From positions 445,251 through 509,250 of the forward strand of contig NMRA01000253.1 in assembly GCA_002633005.1 (NCBI GenBank): 64,000 nt of DNA. Direction: 5' to 3'. Numbering within the stretch: the first letter of the stretch is position 1; every line of letters starts with the position of its first letter. This DNA is from Phoronis australis (lineage: Eukaryota; Phoronida; Phoronidae). Below, piece after piece: positions 11,385 to 22,958 of the stretch. A model generated the notes under the pieces. The model saw only the letters and a list, made by a program, of their open reading frames with translations. It was not told the origin of the DNA and did no database searches. Both the position numbers and the translations under genes were made by a program.

Positions 11385-11792
11385 TTAAGAAAATCCTTGG
11401 AACTCAAAGTCTTCCTCATTTCCTGGCGGAGGGTAGAAAGCTCTGATGCAGGCTACTGTGCATGCTGGAATGACAACACGGACTGTTCGTCCTAAATGAC
11501 CGTGTACCCATCTTTCGAACTGTCTGCAGGCCACGTGTCAAATCCTTTTATCCAAGGGTCTGTCATAGCCATCAGGATATTGGCTTTTGTACTGACTGCA
11601 ATCATGCAGTCTCCAAAACACCACGATTGATGTATACAGGTTTAAACCCCCATGCTCCACAATACATTTTTTCTTCTGTGTTAGTTGTCACGCTTCATTT
11701 CTTCATCAAGTTTTGCAACAACCTTGTCAACCTCTTGGCAACATACTCCTTCTTCAACAACTGAGGTTGTCTGACAGTTGCCCCAGGTGCAC
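11385..11792 (-). pseudogene. P2X7 intracellular (ballast) domain-like exon, copy A
   Basis: After a clear acceptor (attatttattattgcag) the exon reads CTWGNCQTTSVVEEGVCCQE, the zinc-binding cysteine start of the P2X7 C-terminal ballast domain family. Near the end are GRTVRVVIPAC and VACIRAFYPPPGN, matching its 'lG...R.viPsCvv..IR..fP' finish. Between them the frame is broken by at least one stop and by shifts, though the middle C and H region is still present. In vertebrates the domain is cytosolic and sits behind the P2X7 channel. In invertebrates it also occurs alone, without channel segments, as here. The copy is not functional. Confidence 0.7.
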
Positions 11793-12744
11793 CTGCAATA
11801 ATAAATTATTTGAGTAAACATCAAAATTTCGAATTGAAAAATTTACCAAGAGTGCCTCTACCAAATTGAGGGGTCTGCTTACGACTTCAGTTTTCAGGAA
11901 AATTGGTTGGAACATCACAACCTATTTATTTTTTGTACAAATTTATCATATATAGTAAAGATATTTACTTTTCATACAAATGAATAGTGCTACACCCAAG
12001 GCAGTGGTAGATCATGCCCGGGGGAAGTAATGGACATTAGTTGTTTGATTTTTAGCTGACCCTAAGACAAAAGGTAGTTGCCCTGATTCATTGATGGAGG
12101 GGACTGTTTTGTATGTAATCGTGAGACCTGTTCTCCCAATCTGAATCCTATCAGCACCGCATACCATTAATCAAACTAGACAATGTCACTGGGCCAAACC
12201 AACTTGAAAAGCAGTGTTGCCACTCAAAGGGTGGTCCATATTTTAAATATTACAGTATACATTAAAAGTTCTTGATATGCTATATGGCAATCACCAATCC
12301 AATGGTATGCTCTCTTTACTCTACAGAAACTTTACCAGGCGGTTCCTACCCAAGTCGACTCGTAACCAAGCCATGTACCATATTTCTTTTATAAATAATG
12401 GCAACATTGGATCAATGTACATCGACATGAAATGGTTGTTTCCATTTCAAGCATCGCCTTACAAAACAAAACTGTTTTGAACACATGTGTAGATTGATAT
12501 ATGTCCGAGTTGACTTGAGTACGAAAATGAAATGACTTGTTCTATAACCAATAGAATTATGCCCTCCCCCAGCACCAAGGTGAGAAAGTCTAAGTTATAA
12601 AATTGCAATTCTTTCATCCTCTTCTTTACAATTCACAGTTGGTTATTCCAAAGTGGTTCTCATTCATTCCCTTGCATACATTTATTCACTCACTAGTAAC
12701 ACCCCGCTCAGTCTCGGAGAAGTAAGAGACAATTTTGTTCAATG

Positions 12745-12830
12745 CTCAATTGCATGCCAGTGAAACCCAGGATTCGAACCTGAGTCTCACGAGCTCAAAC
12801 CACTGAGCCACACTGTCTACAAATAATCAG
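12745..12830 (-). repeat. tRNA-derived SINE head inside copy A
   Basis: On the minus strand it shows GTGGCTCAGTGGTTTGAGC (A-box region) and GGTTCGAATCC (B box), with CAGTG/CACTG pairing at the ends. It is the same insertion as 57707-57780 in copy B. Confidence 0.65.
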
Positions 12831-13085
12831 AGACCTAACACTTTTTGAGTGACTTGCTAAAATGCAAAAAAATCCCAGTTTTATCACTGAAACTGTTATT
12901 TATCCACGGCTGAAACACGACTCACCAATGGGGATATGGGCGACTGGGGCTGACTGGTAAAGCACCTACTTTTGAATTAAAAAAGACCAAGTTATAATTC
13001 GCGGTTGTAGGATACATATTGATAATATTCTTACCAATCACTAACATCTAATCACAACTCCTGCGCACCTTCAGCTTGTTAACGT

Positions 13086-13390
13086 TCACAGGACGAACCC
13101 GCTGGGAGTAAGTCTTCGGCGACCAGAGAAAGGGCCGTGAAAGGGATCGAGGGAGAACGGCTCCACTACAGAAAAGCTGTGAACACATATTGTTCCTCTG
13201 GAATCTGTCACCTCTACCTCTACGTCCGAAAGGTCGGAATCATCTGAAAAGTCCACCTACCCGTCCCTGTATCGTTCAAAGTATTCCTCATCTACGCTGC
13301 TGTACTCACTTGGACACACATTGCTTCCTTTGTGTTCCCCAACACCACGTCACAGATGTGTAACGAACGAAAATGGCGCCGTTTCTATTC
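13086..13390 (-). pseudogene. Acidic N-terminal exon of the P2X7-like gene, copy A
   Basis: It reads the same as the better copy at 57157-57436 (SEYSSVDEEYFERYRDG, then DFSDDSDLSDVEVEV, then SVVEPFSLDP) but has an in-frame TAG straight after ERYRDG. A short acidic, serine-rich region ending in a 'PY.FEP'-like motif commonly precedes stand-alone P2X7-like domains. Confidence 0.55.
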
Positions 13391-13555
13391 TCCGTTACAA
13401 CGATGGCGTTACAACACCACGGCACTAAATATGTAAGTAACTTTGTATAGCGGCGTACAATTCATTTAATGTTAAGAATATAGCAATGATTATTATAAAC
13501 TAGAATTTAGACCATATTGTTGTTCAGATTGGTTTGGACCTTGCAATTTCCTCTT

Positions 13556-14009
13556 TAAAGGCGAAGGCAACCTTTTTTCATGTCATTTTAAGCAAAAATA
13601 GGGTTCGTTGATTATTCCAGACATATTTCTCACTTATTTACAGCTTTTCGTAATTTAATTAATTACTCGTTGTCTACTCCAGAAGTTACGTTTTGGGAGG
13701 CAAGAATTTCGCGCCAATTTCTTTTCATACTGTCTGTGGCATGCTGACTGACTCGTAAACAAAAGCAAACGAGGACCGAACGTATTACAACCGAGGTAGA
13801 ACAATGACTGACTCGACTGCTCTCACAGTCAGACTGTATGAAAAGAAATTGGCGCGAAATTTTTGCCTCCCAAAACGTCACTTCCGGAGTAGAGGACGAG
13901 AAACTACTTAAATTACGAAAAGCTGTAATTAAATGAAAAATATGTCTGGGATAATCAACAGACCTTGTTTTTGCTAAAAATGACATGACAAATGTTGCCT
14001 TCGCCTTTA
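13556..14009. mobile_element. Palindromic MITE, copy 1
   Basis: The two halves are inverted copies: TAAAGGCGAAGGCAAC at the left, GTTGCCTTCGCCTTTA at the right. Internal matches include the block near ttttgggaggcaagaatttc and the mirrored gaaatttttgcctcccaaaa. The centre is around 13790. It directly abuts the end of element copy A, and R47 resumes on its right. Confidence 0.8.
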
Positions 14010-14115
14010 ATTAACAACAGGATTCACTTGCATTAAATAGAGGTAATTACATAGTAAATGAATTACTGGATTTAACCATTCTCTCTCTATCCACGCCCAA
14101 TCACAAAGAATAACT
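14010..14115. repeat. Dispersed repeat 'R47', right piece
   Basis: ttaattaacaacaggattca through AATGAATTACTGGATTTAACC and CTACCTTTTAAAC aligns with 47970-48110, closing the interrupted repeat. Confidence 0.7.
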
Positions 14116-14364
14116 ACCTTTTAAACTAAAACCATAGTAAACGTCTGACAGACACAAACACTGGGTTTGCGGTTGTCAAGAAAACCCTCACGGCTACACT
14201 ACTGGGTTTATGTGGTTGATATAGTTTGTCAAAGGAAGTCTATCTTATATCTTCACTGCTCAGTAACTCACCAACAACACGTTCCTCTAAAACACCACAT
14301 TGGCAACAGAATAGTTAGATAAATGAGTACTTAATTTTACTCTCCCCATCAATAATGGAAGACC

Positions 14365-14695
14365 TAAAAGGAGAAGGAAACCATTTTTCACGTCATTTTT
14401 AGCAAAATAAGGTTCGTTGATTATCCCAGACATATTTTGCATTTAAATACAGCTTTTTGTAATTTAAACAATTACTCGTCCTTTACTCCGGAAGTGACGT
14501 TTTTGGAAACAAGTATTTCGCGCCAATTCCTTTTCATATAGTCTGACTGTGAGAGCTGCCGAGTCAGTCAATCAGTAAAGGACAAATGATTAATTAAATG
14601 ACGACAAGCTATAATTAAGTGAAAAATATGTCTGGGATAATCAAAGAATCTTATTTTGTTTAAAATGACATGAAAAAGGTTGACTTTTTCTTTAA
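14365..14695. mobile_element. Palindromic MITE, copy 2
   Basis: The same family as 13556-14009, starting AAAAGGAGAAGGAAACC and ending ggttgactttttcttta, with the shared TATGTCTGGGATAATCAA block. It is shorter and more diverged, with a deletion around its centre. Confidence 0.7.
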
Positions 14696-16624
14696 AACAA
14701 TTCGCTCTGTATACGAAAGACTATCTTCACTAAATTATCTGCATAATCTAGAGTATTAATACAGATACTTGTATTCTCTATTGAAGTATATACTGCTTTA
14801 AAAACTGATTTCTTAATATACAATCAGATGTTTTCTGTTGTATCAAAACAAACAAATCCCTACAAAATCTGTAGGCCAAATTATGTCTGAGTTGATACTG
14901 GAAATTTTGTAGATTTGCACTGGTTGCTTACGAGCTCTCTGTTTTGTGACGAAACTTGCACAATAAATTTAAGCGCATTGTAACCAAAATACAGAATTTC
15001 CCACTCGAAACCGAATGGAAATATACCCAACCGAGCCGATGTAGCATTAGTTATGACCCCGTGAAAAAATGACGCCGGTTAGTTTTTTCACATGGTCTAA
15101 ATTTAATGTGAAGAATTTTCAGCCTATGAAAAAATGACCCCACGTCCGTGAAAACCTCTGCCGTCATTATTCAACGGTTCCCACGCACGGCAACAGGGTA
15201 TCAGAATAAGCAGACAACGTACGCGAGAGAGGAATTTGTTTTAAATTTCTCGGCTGAGGGTCGCACGTATATGAGATTAAGGTCGGGGAGGGATAGGAAC
15301 CGAAATAATGTGTGGGAGCGGGGCTTATCTCTTTGTGAGCACACAATCACACTGTGTGGGGATACTACAAAACGCCAACAAGTATCTGGTGCTTGCCTCG
15401 GGGGACTTCAGATCCGTGAGAGAGGAATACCGTGCTTGAGAAAAAAATATTCGTACGTTGGCATTTCCGCGCGAAGCACACTGCAGGAAAGGAACTGAAT
15501 CTGTGTCCTTTCCTTTTTACATTATGGCGTTCTCCCATTGAGTCGTTGTATATCCCAACAAGTTGGTCGGATGTCCGCTGTAGCCAATATCTTACACTGA
15601 CGACTGATTAAGTCCATTCAGGCAATTAGGGTTGGAGGGTCAGCTAGTCTCTTTTGTTCGATAATTGCTTTAACCTCCGATAAGATCGTATCTTATATCC
15701 TCATTGGGCTGTGCTGTTAAAAACAAGTTAAGTTATAAAATGTTTGAACATGAACCACTAACATTTCTGAATTGCCCTGCCCATCAAATACTGATCAAGC
15801 TTATAGTTTTTGAATCACCAAAATCGCCCAGCTACAATCGAAGTTAAGACAATCTGTTCTGTCCGAACGTACCAACGTACTGGGTTTGACTGTGTTCACA
15901 TGTGATCGGTTATAAGCCTGGTAGATATATTATCTGCATGTTGTCTTAGCGGACAAAAGACTATGCTCGCCAGTTAACAAACTATTAAGGAGCTAGATGT
16001 TATCACACACTCACTATCGCTGTACTGAACGGGAGAACGCTCAAATGAATTTTAAAAACCTGTCAATTATTTATATGTACCCAATGAGGTCATTTTTACA
16101 GTAGTTCATATTAAATTTAGACCCCATTAAAAGCGACCCGGGTCATATTTTAATTTTACGTTACCGGAGGTCTTTGTTCAACACACAGTAAAAAGGTTTA
16201 TTGGGGCACCACGAAAGTACGTCCCGACTGAGAGACACGTCTCCTGGATATAATGTATTTTCATCAATCGAAACGGACTTAATGATAAATTTGCGCGACC
16301 TTAAAGGTTTCTCCCAGTGGATTGACAGGCGTGCAGCCGCTCATGCCACTCCAGAATTTGTTAACTGGTTGCGATCTTCTAATAGTTTGATATTTTCCCT
16401 AAAGACTGATTATTTCTTAAAAACGCATGTAAGCATTACATCACATGTTTTTGTATATTTCTAGAAAAAATAACGCTCTTCCGCGTCTTTATTTGTTAAT
16501 GATTTCCCCGTTTGTTTACACGACAGTTTGCCGTGTCACGTGACTAGTACCACTCTCCACTATCGCGTCAAGTTGTCTGATGCAGTAGCTCGTGCGCCCG
16601 GTCTATAGTATTAAGATGTCTATG
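14696..16624. other. No supported gene; sequence between MITE and tandem array
   Basis: Open frames at 15148-15498 and 16201-16464 on the plus strand have no recognisable domain and no matched splice partners. Given the gene model this would be intronic. No MAM or ShKT exon was found in it on the minus strand. Confidence 0.35.
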
Positions 16625-17436
16625 CGTTGGTCATATAAAAAGATGGATAACAAAATACACACCAAAATAGTAAATTGCCACTAGGAGGCGCAGAGAATTG
16701 GGAACCGTGAAAATAAGAACCAGGGCACATGTAAACTGTATTCTTCACAAAAACACATTTGTCAAATAATAAGTACCCAGAAATTTGATCCACAACGATC
16801 GGGGTTAAAATAATGGTAAAAACGTTAAAATTAACAGGTGTTTCACGTACTCGGGACTGTCCGACAGATAATATAAGCTCTTACGTCATAACAGGACCTA
16901 GTTATAGTATTCCAAGACAAAACATTATGGGGTAAGGCAGTAATTTGAAGCAAGTGTAAGAATAAACCAGCAAAGAACGCACATGGAAGCAGTCAAATTC
17001 TCTGGAAAGTTTCGAGAAAACCATCCGTCGATGCTAACAGACATAATGATGGGTGTAAACGAAGAATTTCACAAAGGCACATATTCGTGATTGTCAAAAA
17101 ATCAATGGCATCCAAGTTCTCCTTGCAATAGGTCTAAACTCCGGTAGCCCATTGTTAACTAACTACATCAAAAGCCCTATGTCATGAACGTCGCCAACCT
17201 AACGACAGTCCGATTATCCCCTCCTAAGCATTTTAGCACGTATTGTTCACGTTTGGATTGCAATATCGGGCTGCACATTTGCGAGTATCATTTGTTGTAG
17301 GTGAAAAAATAAAATCCATGGCTTTGGAGTGCTTGTATCTATCGCCAAAATAACTCCATGGAACCGCATGACCAATTAAAAATGATGCACATTATGTAAC
17401 AGTTTAGAATGCGTTGCTAATCATGAGTGTACAAAC

Positions 17437-17587
17437 GTTGTGGCGCAGATGTCGTTGTTGTCGTCGTTGTTGTCACAGCAGTGCAATAACCGCAACTTAA
17501 AGCCCATTTCTCCCTTGACCATTCTTCATTCTCGTAAACACAACCCCATGCATATTTCTTGCAGTCTTCCCGTTTGTCTCCACACTC
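17437..17587 (-). pseudogene. Decayed type 1 ShKT exon (unit 1)
   Basis: It is recognisable as ShKT (CGYCTAVTTT at its end), but the acceptor region has a deletion so the usual TGTAG is gone. The donor context CCAG|GTTTG has become CAAC|GTTTG, and the fifth cysteine of the domain reads as tryptophan (EKWALSC). It is probably skipped or dead. It is the last ShKT exon before the MAM exons. Confidence 0.75.
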
Positions 17588-20500
17588 AATCAAGCAGTGT
17601 AAGAAACTGGTTAATAAGATTCAACAAGCAAATACCACAAAACGCATTGACAACAAACACCAGTTACCTTATAGAGTTGTCATTAAGAGCGCAAACTTCA
17701 TCAAATAGGCCAATAACAACAGCTGTGCTCTGTAGTCTTATTATTACTTTGCAAATTCACTTTTGACGACTTGAAACGTCAGATTTTGAAACATATATTC
17801 TAACGGAGCGTTTAAGGATTTCAAAAAATATTCTTGAACGCCAGCCAACTAATCCTCAATTAAGGAGTTCCCTTTCCATTTCACCATGATCTTTGAAACT
17901 GTATGGCTTATAAAATGACTAAAATTTGGAATGGCGAAATCTTAATTGCATTTAGATGACGGAATCGTCAAGTTGGTGTGGCGCCATCGACGGAGTTGGC
18001 AAATACATGTACATTGTACGTATCTAAGCGTAAAACTATCATAAGTCCACAGAAGTGCATGAACTTGTCTTATTTTTACCCGTTTGGTACTGTGTTCACA
18101 TGATGAGACCTGCCAAATGTTGCAAAGACCGTGTACGCGGTGAAATTCATATCATTTTGACACGGCATAGTGCCCGTAGGCCGGACGACCGGACGGAGAT
18201 GACTACAGTTTATGCGCCCATCTACACAAAAAACAATTTTTCTATCGCAAATCATTGCAATTTAGCCCACACACCTTAGTTTTACAGATGCACCTACATG
18301 TAATTGCAAACCAAGTGTACATGTCCATATATTTGCGAAACCATTGAGAACGTTGTGCCTTGATTATGCTACCACGGATATCGGCGCATTGAATATTCTT
18401 TCAAAAAGCAGGCATCTTAATCTACATATACAAATTAAAGCAAATTCCTTTGAATGACATCTCACCAAACGACCTTTATTTCTTGCTCTTCTTGACCGAA
18501 AAATATTTTTCTCCTAAACAAGTATCGTTTCGTGGCTCTCTTCTATGATTTCGGGTCGACATAATTTTTGGTTTGAGGAAACTTTATTCGTGAACAAAGC
18601 CGAAATTGACGTATAATAACTTTTGAATAATGCCAAGTTGTACAAATATTCTTGAAAACACTTTGGAGAATCATTTTAAACGGATTAGGTAAGTTGGAAG
18701 TTGACGCTGGGTTTCTCTGACTTGCGCATTAGGCTCAAGAATACAAAGATAACGGTTGACTGTTTAATCATAAACATGAAACAAGTCACATGTCCAACGT
18801 TGGAATTTGAGGTACGACGTACGAATACATTTTGAATGTTTCATTGTCACGTATCTGTAGCATCACAATAACTGTTGAATGCCTCATTAAACGGAATAAT
18901 ATCCATTTTCGTTGTACGTATCAACATAATCATGTTTTGGTACGTTCGAACGGAGCTATGTAGGTGCATACGGAGAAAGACTTCTTTTGATTTGTTCGAA
19001 ACGGTTTAGTGACCAAATATCCTAGTCTGTAAGAAGTGAATTATGGTTGATGGGAATGGACCCTGTAAATTGGAAACGCATGACTAGACAGAGAAGGAAG
19101 GATATAGGCAGTGTTGATTATTAGCGTTAATGTTCTCTTTTCAATCATTTTCCTTCTTAGCATGTTGATTTCCTTATTCAAGTCTATTTTTAATATTCAT
19201 GAGTTCTTGTATTTTTAAAACCAGTTTCCGGAAAACCGTTGTTCGAGATTATATTTGGCACTGTCTACGTCAGCAATACAGAATATTTAACGTTGGTAAA
19301 TTGAAGTAAAATAAAAACTGTTTTTAAATGTGACAGAGCTTCACATACATTAATTTAACCATCAAAAATCGAGCGTTTGTGTATTTCTTTTATTATGTCT
19401 TGGACAACGATAATGAAAACCAGTTGAAATTGGGGTGTCTATATATTTTCAAACCTCGCAAATGAGTCTTCTTGCGCAAATTTTCCAGAAAAAACTGCAG
19501 AAATATCCTGATCTTCTGGCAACATAATGACCTTTTGCTTTGAAGATGTTAAACCCGCATCAAAGGTCATTTCTTTCCATCTGTAACATATAAAAATTTG
19601 TTCGGTCTGAATTTTAAATGCCTTATTCGCATAACTTAGGTGCGACAATTGCAAGTTTTATTATAAATCTGACGTAAGTCAGGTTTCAAAGGACGGACAA
19701 CACCACAAAATCTTATCTTTTAACTTCCACTCAGAGTTTTTGTAGAAACTAAGGCAAATGCAAAAATGTACAACTGTGCACAGTCAAAACTGTCCTAAAA
19801 ACAGCGTCCCGTTTCGTAGCAGTTTTTCAAAAAAAAAACAGATCATACAAAATGGACAGGATCAAAGGGGATGTATTCTTTAAATCACGATGTACGTAGC
19901 CATTTGATTCAACGTGATGATGGTTCGAAAATAAAACACAATAACGTTGAATTGGTCATCGGTCCACATAACTGTAGTCAAATCCGTCCGAAAAACAATA
20001 TAAACCGTTTTGTTAAAAGGCAACTAGATAATTTGTAGAATTCTATGTAGAGAATTTAAACAAGCAACTGGGTATATTCAACCAGGCGAAATAATAAAGT
20101 TCAAATAGGGGAAATAGCACAAGTCGAGTTCATCTCAAGTTAACGACAAAAACAAGTTCTGCTCTGTCAAGTGTCATAACAATCCGTCGCCGATAGTAAC
20201 ACACGTAAACATAAAAACCGTCACCCATTGAACTTATTTAAATTCGTCAAAAATCAACGCAGCCAAGTTCTCGTTGCCAGTAAGTCTCAAAATAGGACTA
20301 TTATCAAAAGCGCAATTTCATCAATCTCCCGAGTCACTTGACCGTGGATAGCACAAAATAGCAACGAGGCCACTCCGATTGCCCGCTCAAAGGCATTGTT
20401 TGCATGTATTCCTAGGATTACACTGCAATCTGGGTGGACTAGCTCTCGTTTAATTTGTTTTAAGTGAAAATATATAATTCATAACTTCGGAATGCTTGCA

Positions 20501-20595
20501 GATATCGCCAAATAACCCCCAGGAAACACCAGGCCAACTAGAACATAATGCAATGTAGTTATCAGCAAAACGTTGCTAATCACAATTGTACAAAC

Positions 20596-20749
20596 CTGGT
20601 GGCTCAGATGTTGTACAGTGTAGTTGTTGTCACAGCAGTGCAATAACCGCAAAATAAAGCACACTTATCCCTTGCCCATGGTTCATAGTCTCCAAAACAA
20701 GCAGATGAAGGATAGTCCTTGCAGTTCTCCAGTTTGTCTTCACACTTAG
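20596..20749 (-). pseudogene. Type 2 ShKT exon with frameshift (unit 1)
   Basis: The six-cysteine domain itself is intact (CEDKLENCKDYPSSACFG, then WARDKCALFCGYC). The Thr tail carries an insertion (ctgtacaa) relative to its sisters, giving a length of 154 nt, not a multiple of three, and a TGA before the donor. Splice sites are otherwise preserved. Including this exon would truncate the protein before the MAM domain. Confidence 0.75.
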
Positions 20750-22796
20750 CTACTATATACATACAGGGTAAAAACGGTTAACACGCTTCGACAAGCAAAA
20801 AACACAACAACCCTATAGAATTACCGATAAGAGCTAGATCTGTTTCAGAAATGGCCAGATCTGCGCAGATTCCCACTCCTCTAATCACTTCTTAATAAGT
20901 GTTATTCGTCATTAAAAATCGCTGATTCCGAAAGTCTATCAAATCAGTTGTGTATTTCTTTCAGCTCAAACGAAACCTGTCAAAAGGGGATATACTCAGA
21001 TCCGTCCACACGACATGTACATGTAATTGTCAACAAAATATATCCTCCTACATTTCGCTAACTTTTATGTTCCAGTCTACACGAATTTTTTTTTCTACCG
21101 AGAAAAAATGCAACTCTGACCATGCGTCTAATTGTGAAGAAACATACTTGCAACTGAGCATAAATGTGACACATTTGAGTAGATCTTGCCCTGATTTTGC
21201 TACGTCGTACATGTATATTATAGGTGTGCAATGAATATTCTTTTTTTTAAAATGCGGCCATTGTTAATTAGCATGTAGAAGGAAACTTCTTTTGAATGAC
21301 GTAGTGCCAAACAAGGTGCACTGTTCGTTTGTCTCGGCAAGATATTTGCAATATCTTTAACTGTCTTCTAGTAGTATTTAGAAAATGCTCCAAGCTTTTA
21401 TTTCACCGTGTCATCAAACCCGCACGCTGAGTGGAACGGATTCAGATTGTATTTTTAACTAAACAAGGTGTGCGTAAAGCTGGAACAAAATGGTGACCCC
21501 GCATAACGAGGATCGCTTGTGCCTAATTGCGGAGTGAAAGCACATGAATCTACATGTAAAATATTCGGTTAAAAATCTTGCAATAGGCATACTTTAAAGA
21601 TAAGACAACTACACTGATTTGCAAAGTGTTGCATTAAAAGGTAATCAATAGAAGTGGAATATTTCGCTTTGCTGCATGCTAGAGATTACCGTGTAATCTT
21701 TGTTTTACTACTAAGATGTCACTTTTGGAGCTACGTGACCACACAAGTAAGAATAGTTCAAGAGCTCCATAATGTTAATAATTTCTTATGATTTCAGCAA
21801 ATATGTATGAGGTTTTTTTTACAAATTTTAAAGTTTTTTATGAACGTGGTAACGATGCACGCAAAAATGCACCTAGCAACAGTCGAAAATGAAATCAGGC
21901 CTTCTAGATTTCCGGCAGAAACATTGTAACGTTTTGTATGAATATCTCAAACCGTTGATCATATAAAAAGATGGATAACAAAATACACACCAAAATACTA
22001 AATTGGCACTAGGATATACATAGAATTGGGAACCGTGAAATTAAGCACTATAGCGGATATGAACTGTATCTTTGCAGAAACACATTTGTGAAATACCAAG
22101 TACCTAGAAATTAGATCCACAATGGTTGAGGTTACAATAACGGTATCAACGCAGAAACGTTAAACTGAACAGGTGTTTCACGTAGTCGGGACTGTCCGAC
22201 AGACAGCATAAGCGCTTAGGTTATAACAGGACCAAGCTATAAGTATTCCAAGACGAAACTTTAAGAAAGTAAGGCAGTGAATTGAAGCAAGTGTAAGACT
22301 AAACTAGCAAAGAACGCACATGGAAGCAGTCAAATTCTCTCGAAAAATTCGAGAAACCCATCCGTCGATGCTAATAGACATTAACATAGGCGTAAAATAC
22401 GAAGAAATTCACAAAAGCACATATTCGTGATCGTCAAAACATCAATGGCATCCAAGGTCTCCTTGCAATAGGTCTAAATTCCGGTAGCCCATTGTTAATT
22501 AACTACATCAAAAGGGCCATGTCATGAACGTCGCCAACCGGACTGTGGCAACGACTACATCGAAACGAGTCCAGTCCGATTATCCCCTCCTAGGCATTAG
22601 CACGAATTGCTCTCGTTTGGATTGCAATGTGCCCGCACTTTTGCGTGTATCATTTGTTGAAGGTGAAAAAATAAAATCCATGGTTTTGAAGTGCTTGTAC
22701 CTATCACCAAAAAAGCCCCATAGAACCACATGACAACGAAAACATGATGCACATTATGAAAAAAGTTTAAACAGCGCTGCTAATCATTGTACAAAC

Positions 22797-22958
22797 CTGG
22801 TGGCGCAGATGGCGTTGTTTCTGTCGTTGTTTTTCTCACAGCACTGCAATAACCACAACTTAAAGCACAATTCTCTCTTGCCCATTCTTGTTCCGCGCCA
22901 ACACACACCCATGCATAGTATTTTTTGCAATCTTCCCATTTGTCTCCACACTCAGTCG
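22797..22958 (-). CDS. ShKT exon, type 1 (unit 2)
   Basis: 162 nt, phase 1 at both ends, from acceptor ttacactgcctgattgtag to donor CCAG|gtttgt. It encodes CGDKWEDCKKYYAWVC, EWARENCALSCGYC and a tail of Thr, Glu and Pro. The six cysteines have ShKT spacing. The Lys-Tyr pair used by channel-blocking ShK toxins is not seen at the equivalent place, so an extracellular structural module is more likely than a toxin. The hydrophobic run before the acceptor can look like a signal peptide but is best read as polypyrimidine tract. Confidence 0.85.

Larger units (their letters stand above)
8908..13556. mobile_element. TIR-bounded DNA element carrying a P2X7-ballast-like gene, copy A
   Basis: The ends are imperfect inverted repeats: AAAGTGTAATTTGCAAGGTC on the left and, reversed, AAAGAGGAAATTGCAAGGTC on the right. 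A nearly full inverted copy lies at 56967-60803. The element holds a minus-strand two-part gene (acidic exon at about 13.3-13.1 kb, P2X7-like exon at 11.8-11.4 kb) and plus-strand THAP-like pieces near its left end. It also contains a nested MITE and a SINE. It interrupts repeat R47, so it was mobile. The superfamily is not assigned: the target duplication looks like 7-8 bp around TTTAAAG but is obscured because the neighbouring MITE abuts it. Confidence 0.7.

Noticed and set aside
13663-13986. 107-codon minus-strand frame
   Set aside because: It lies within the palindromic MITE and reads through the hairpin; there is no protein family match.
19439-19654. Minus-strand frame conserved in several units (19439-19654, 24752-24964, 32747-32947, 39921-40172)
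   Set aside because: The frame is broken by indels in some units, substitutions are mostly amino-acid changing, and there is no domain or splice pattern. Similarity is explained by the recent unit duplication.
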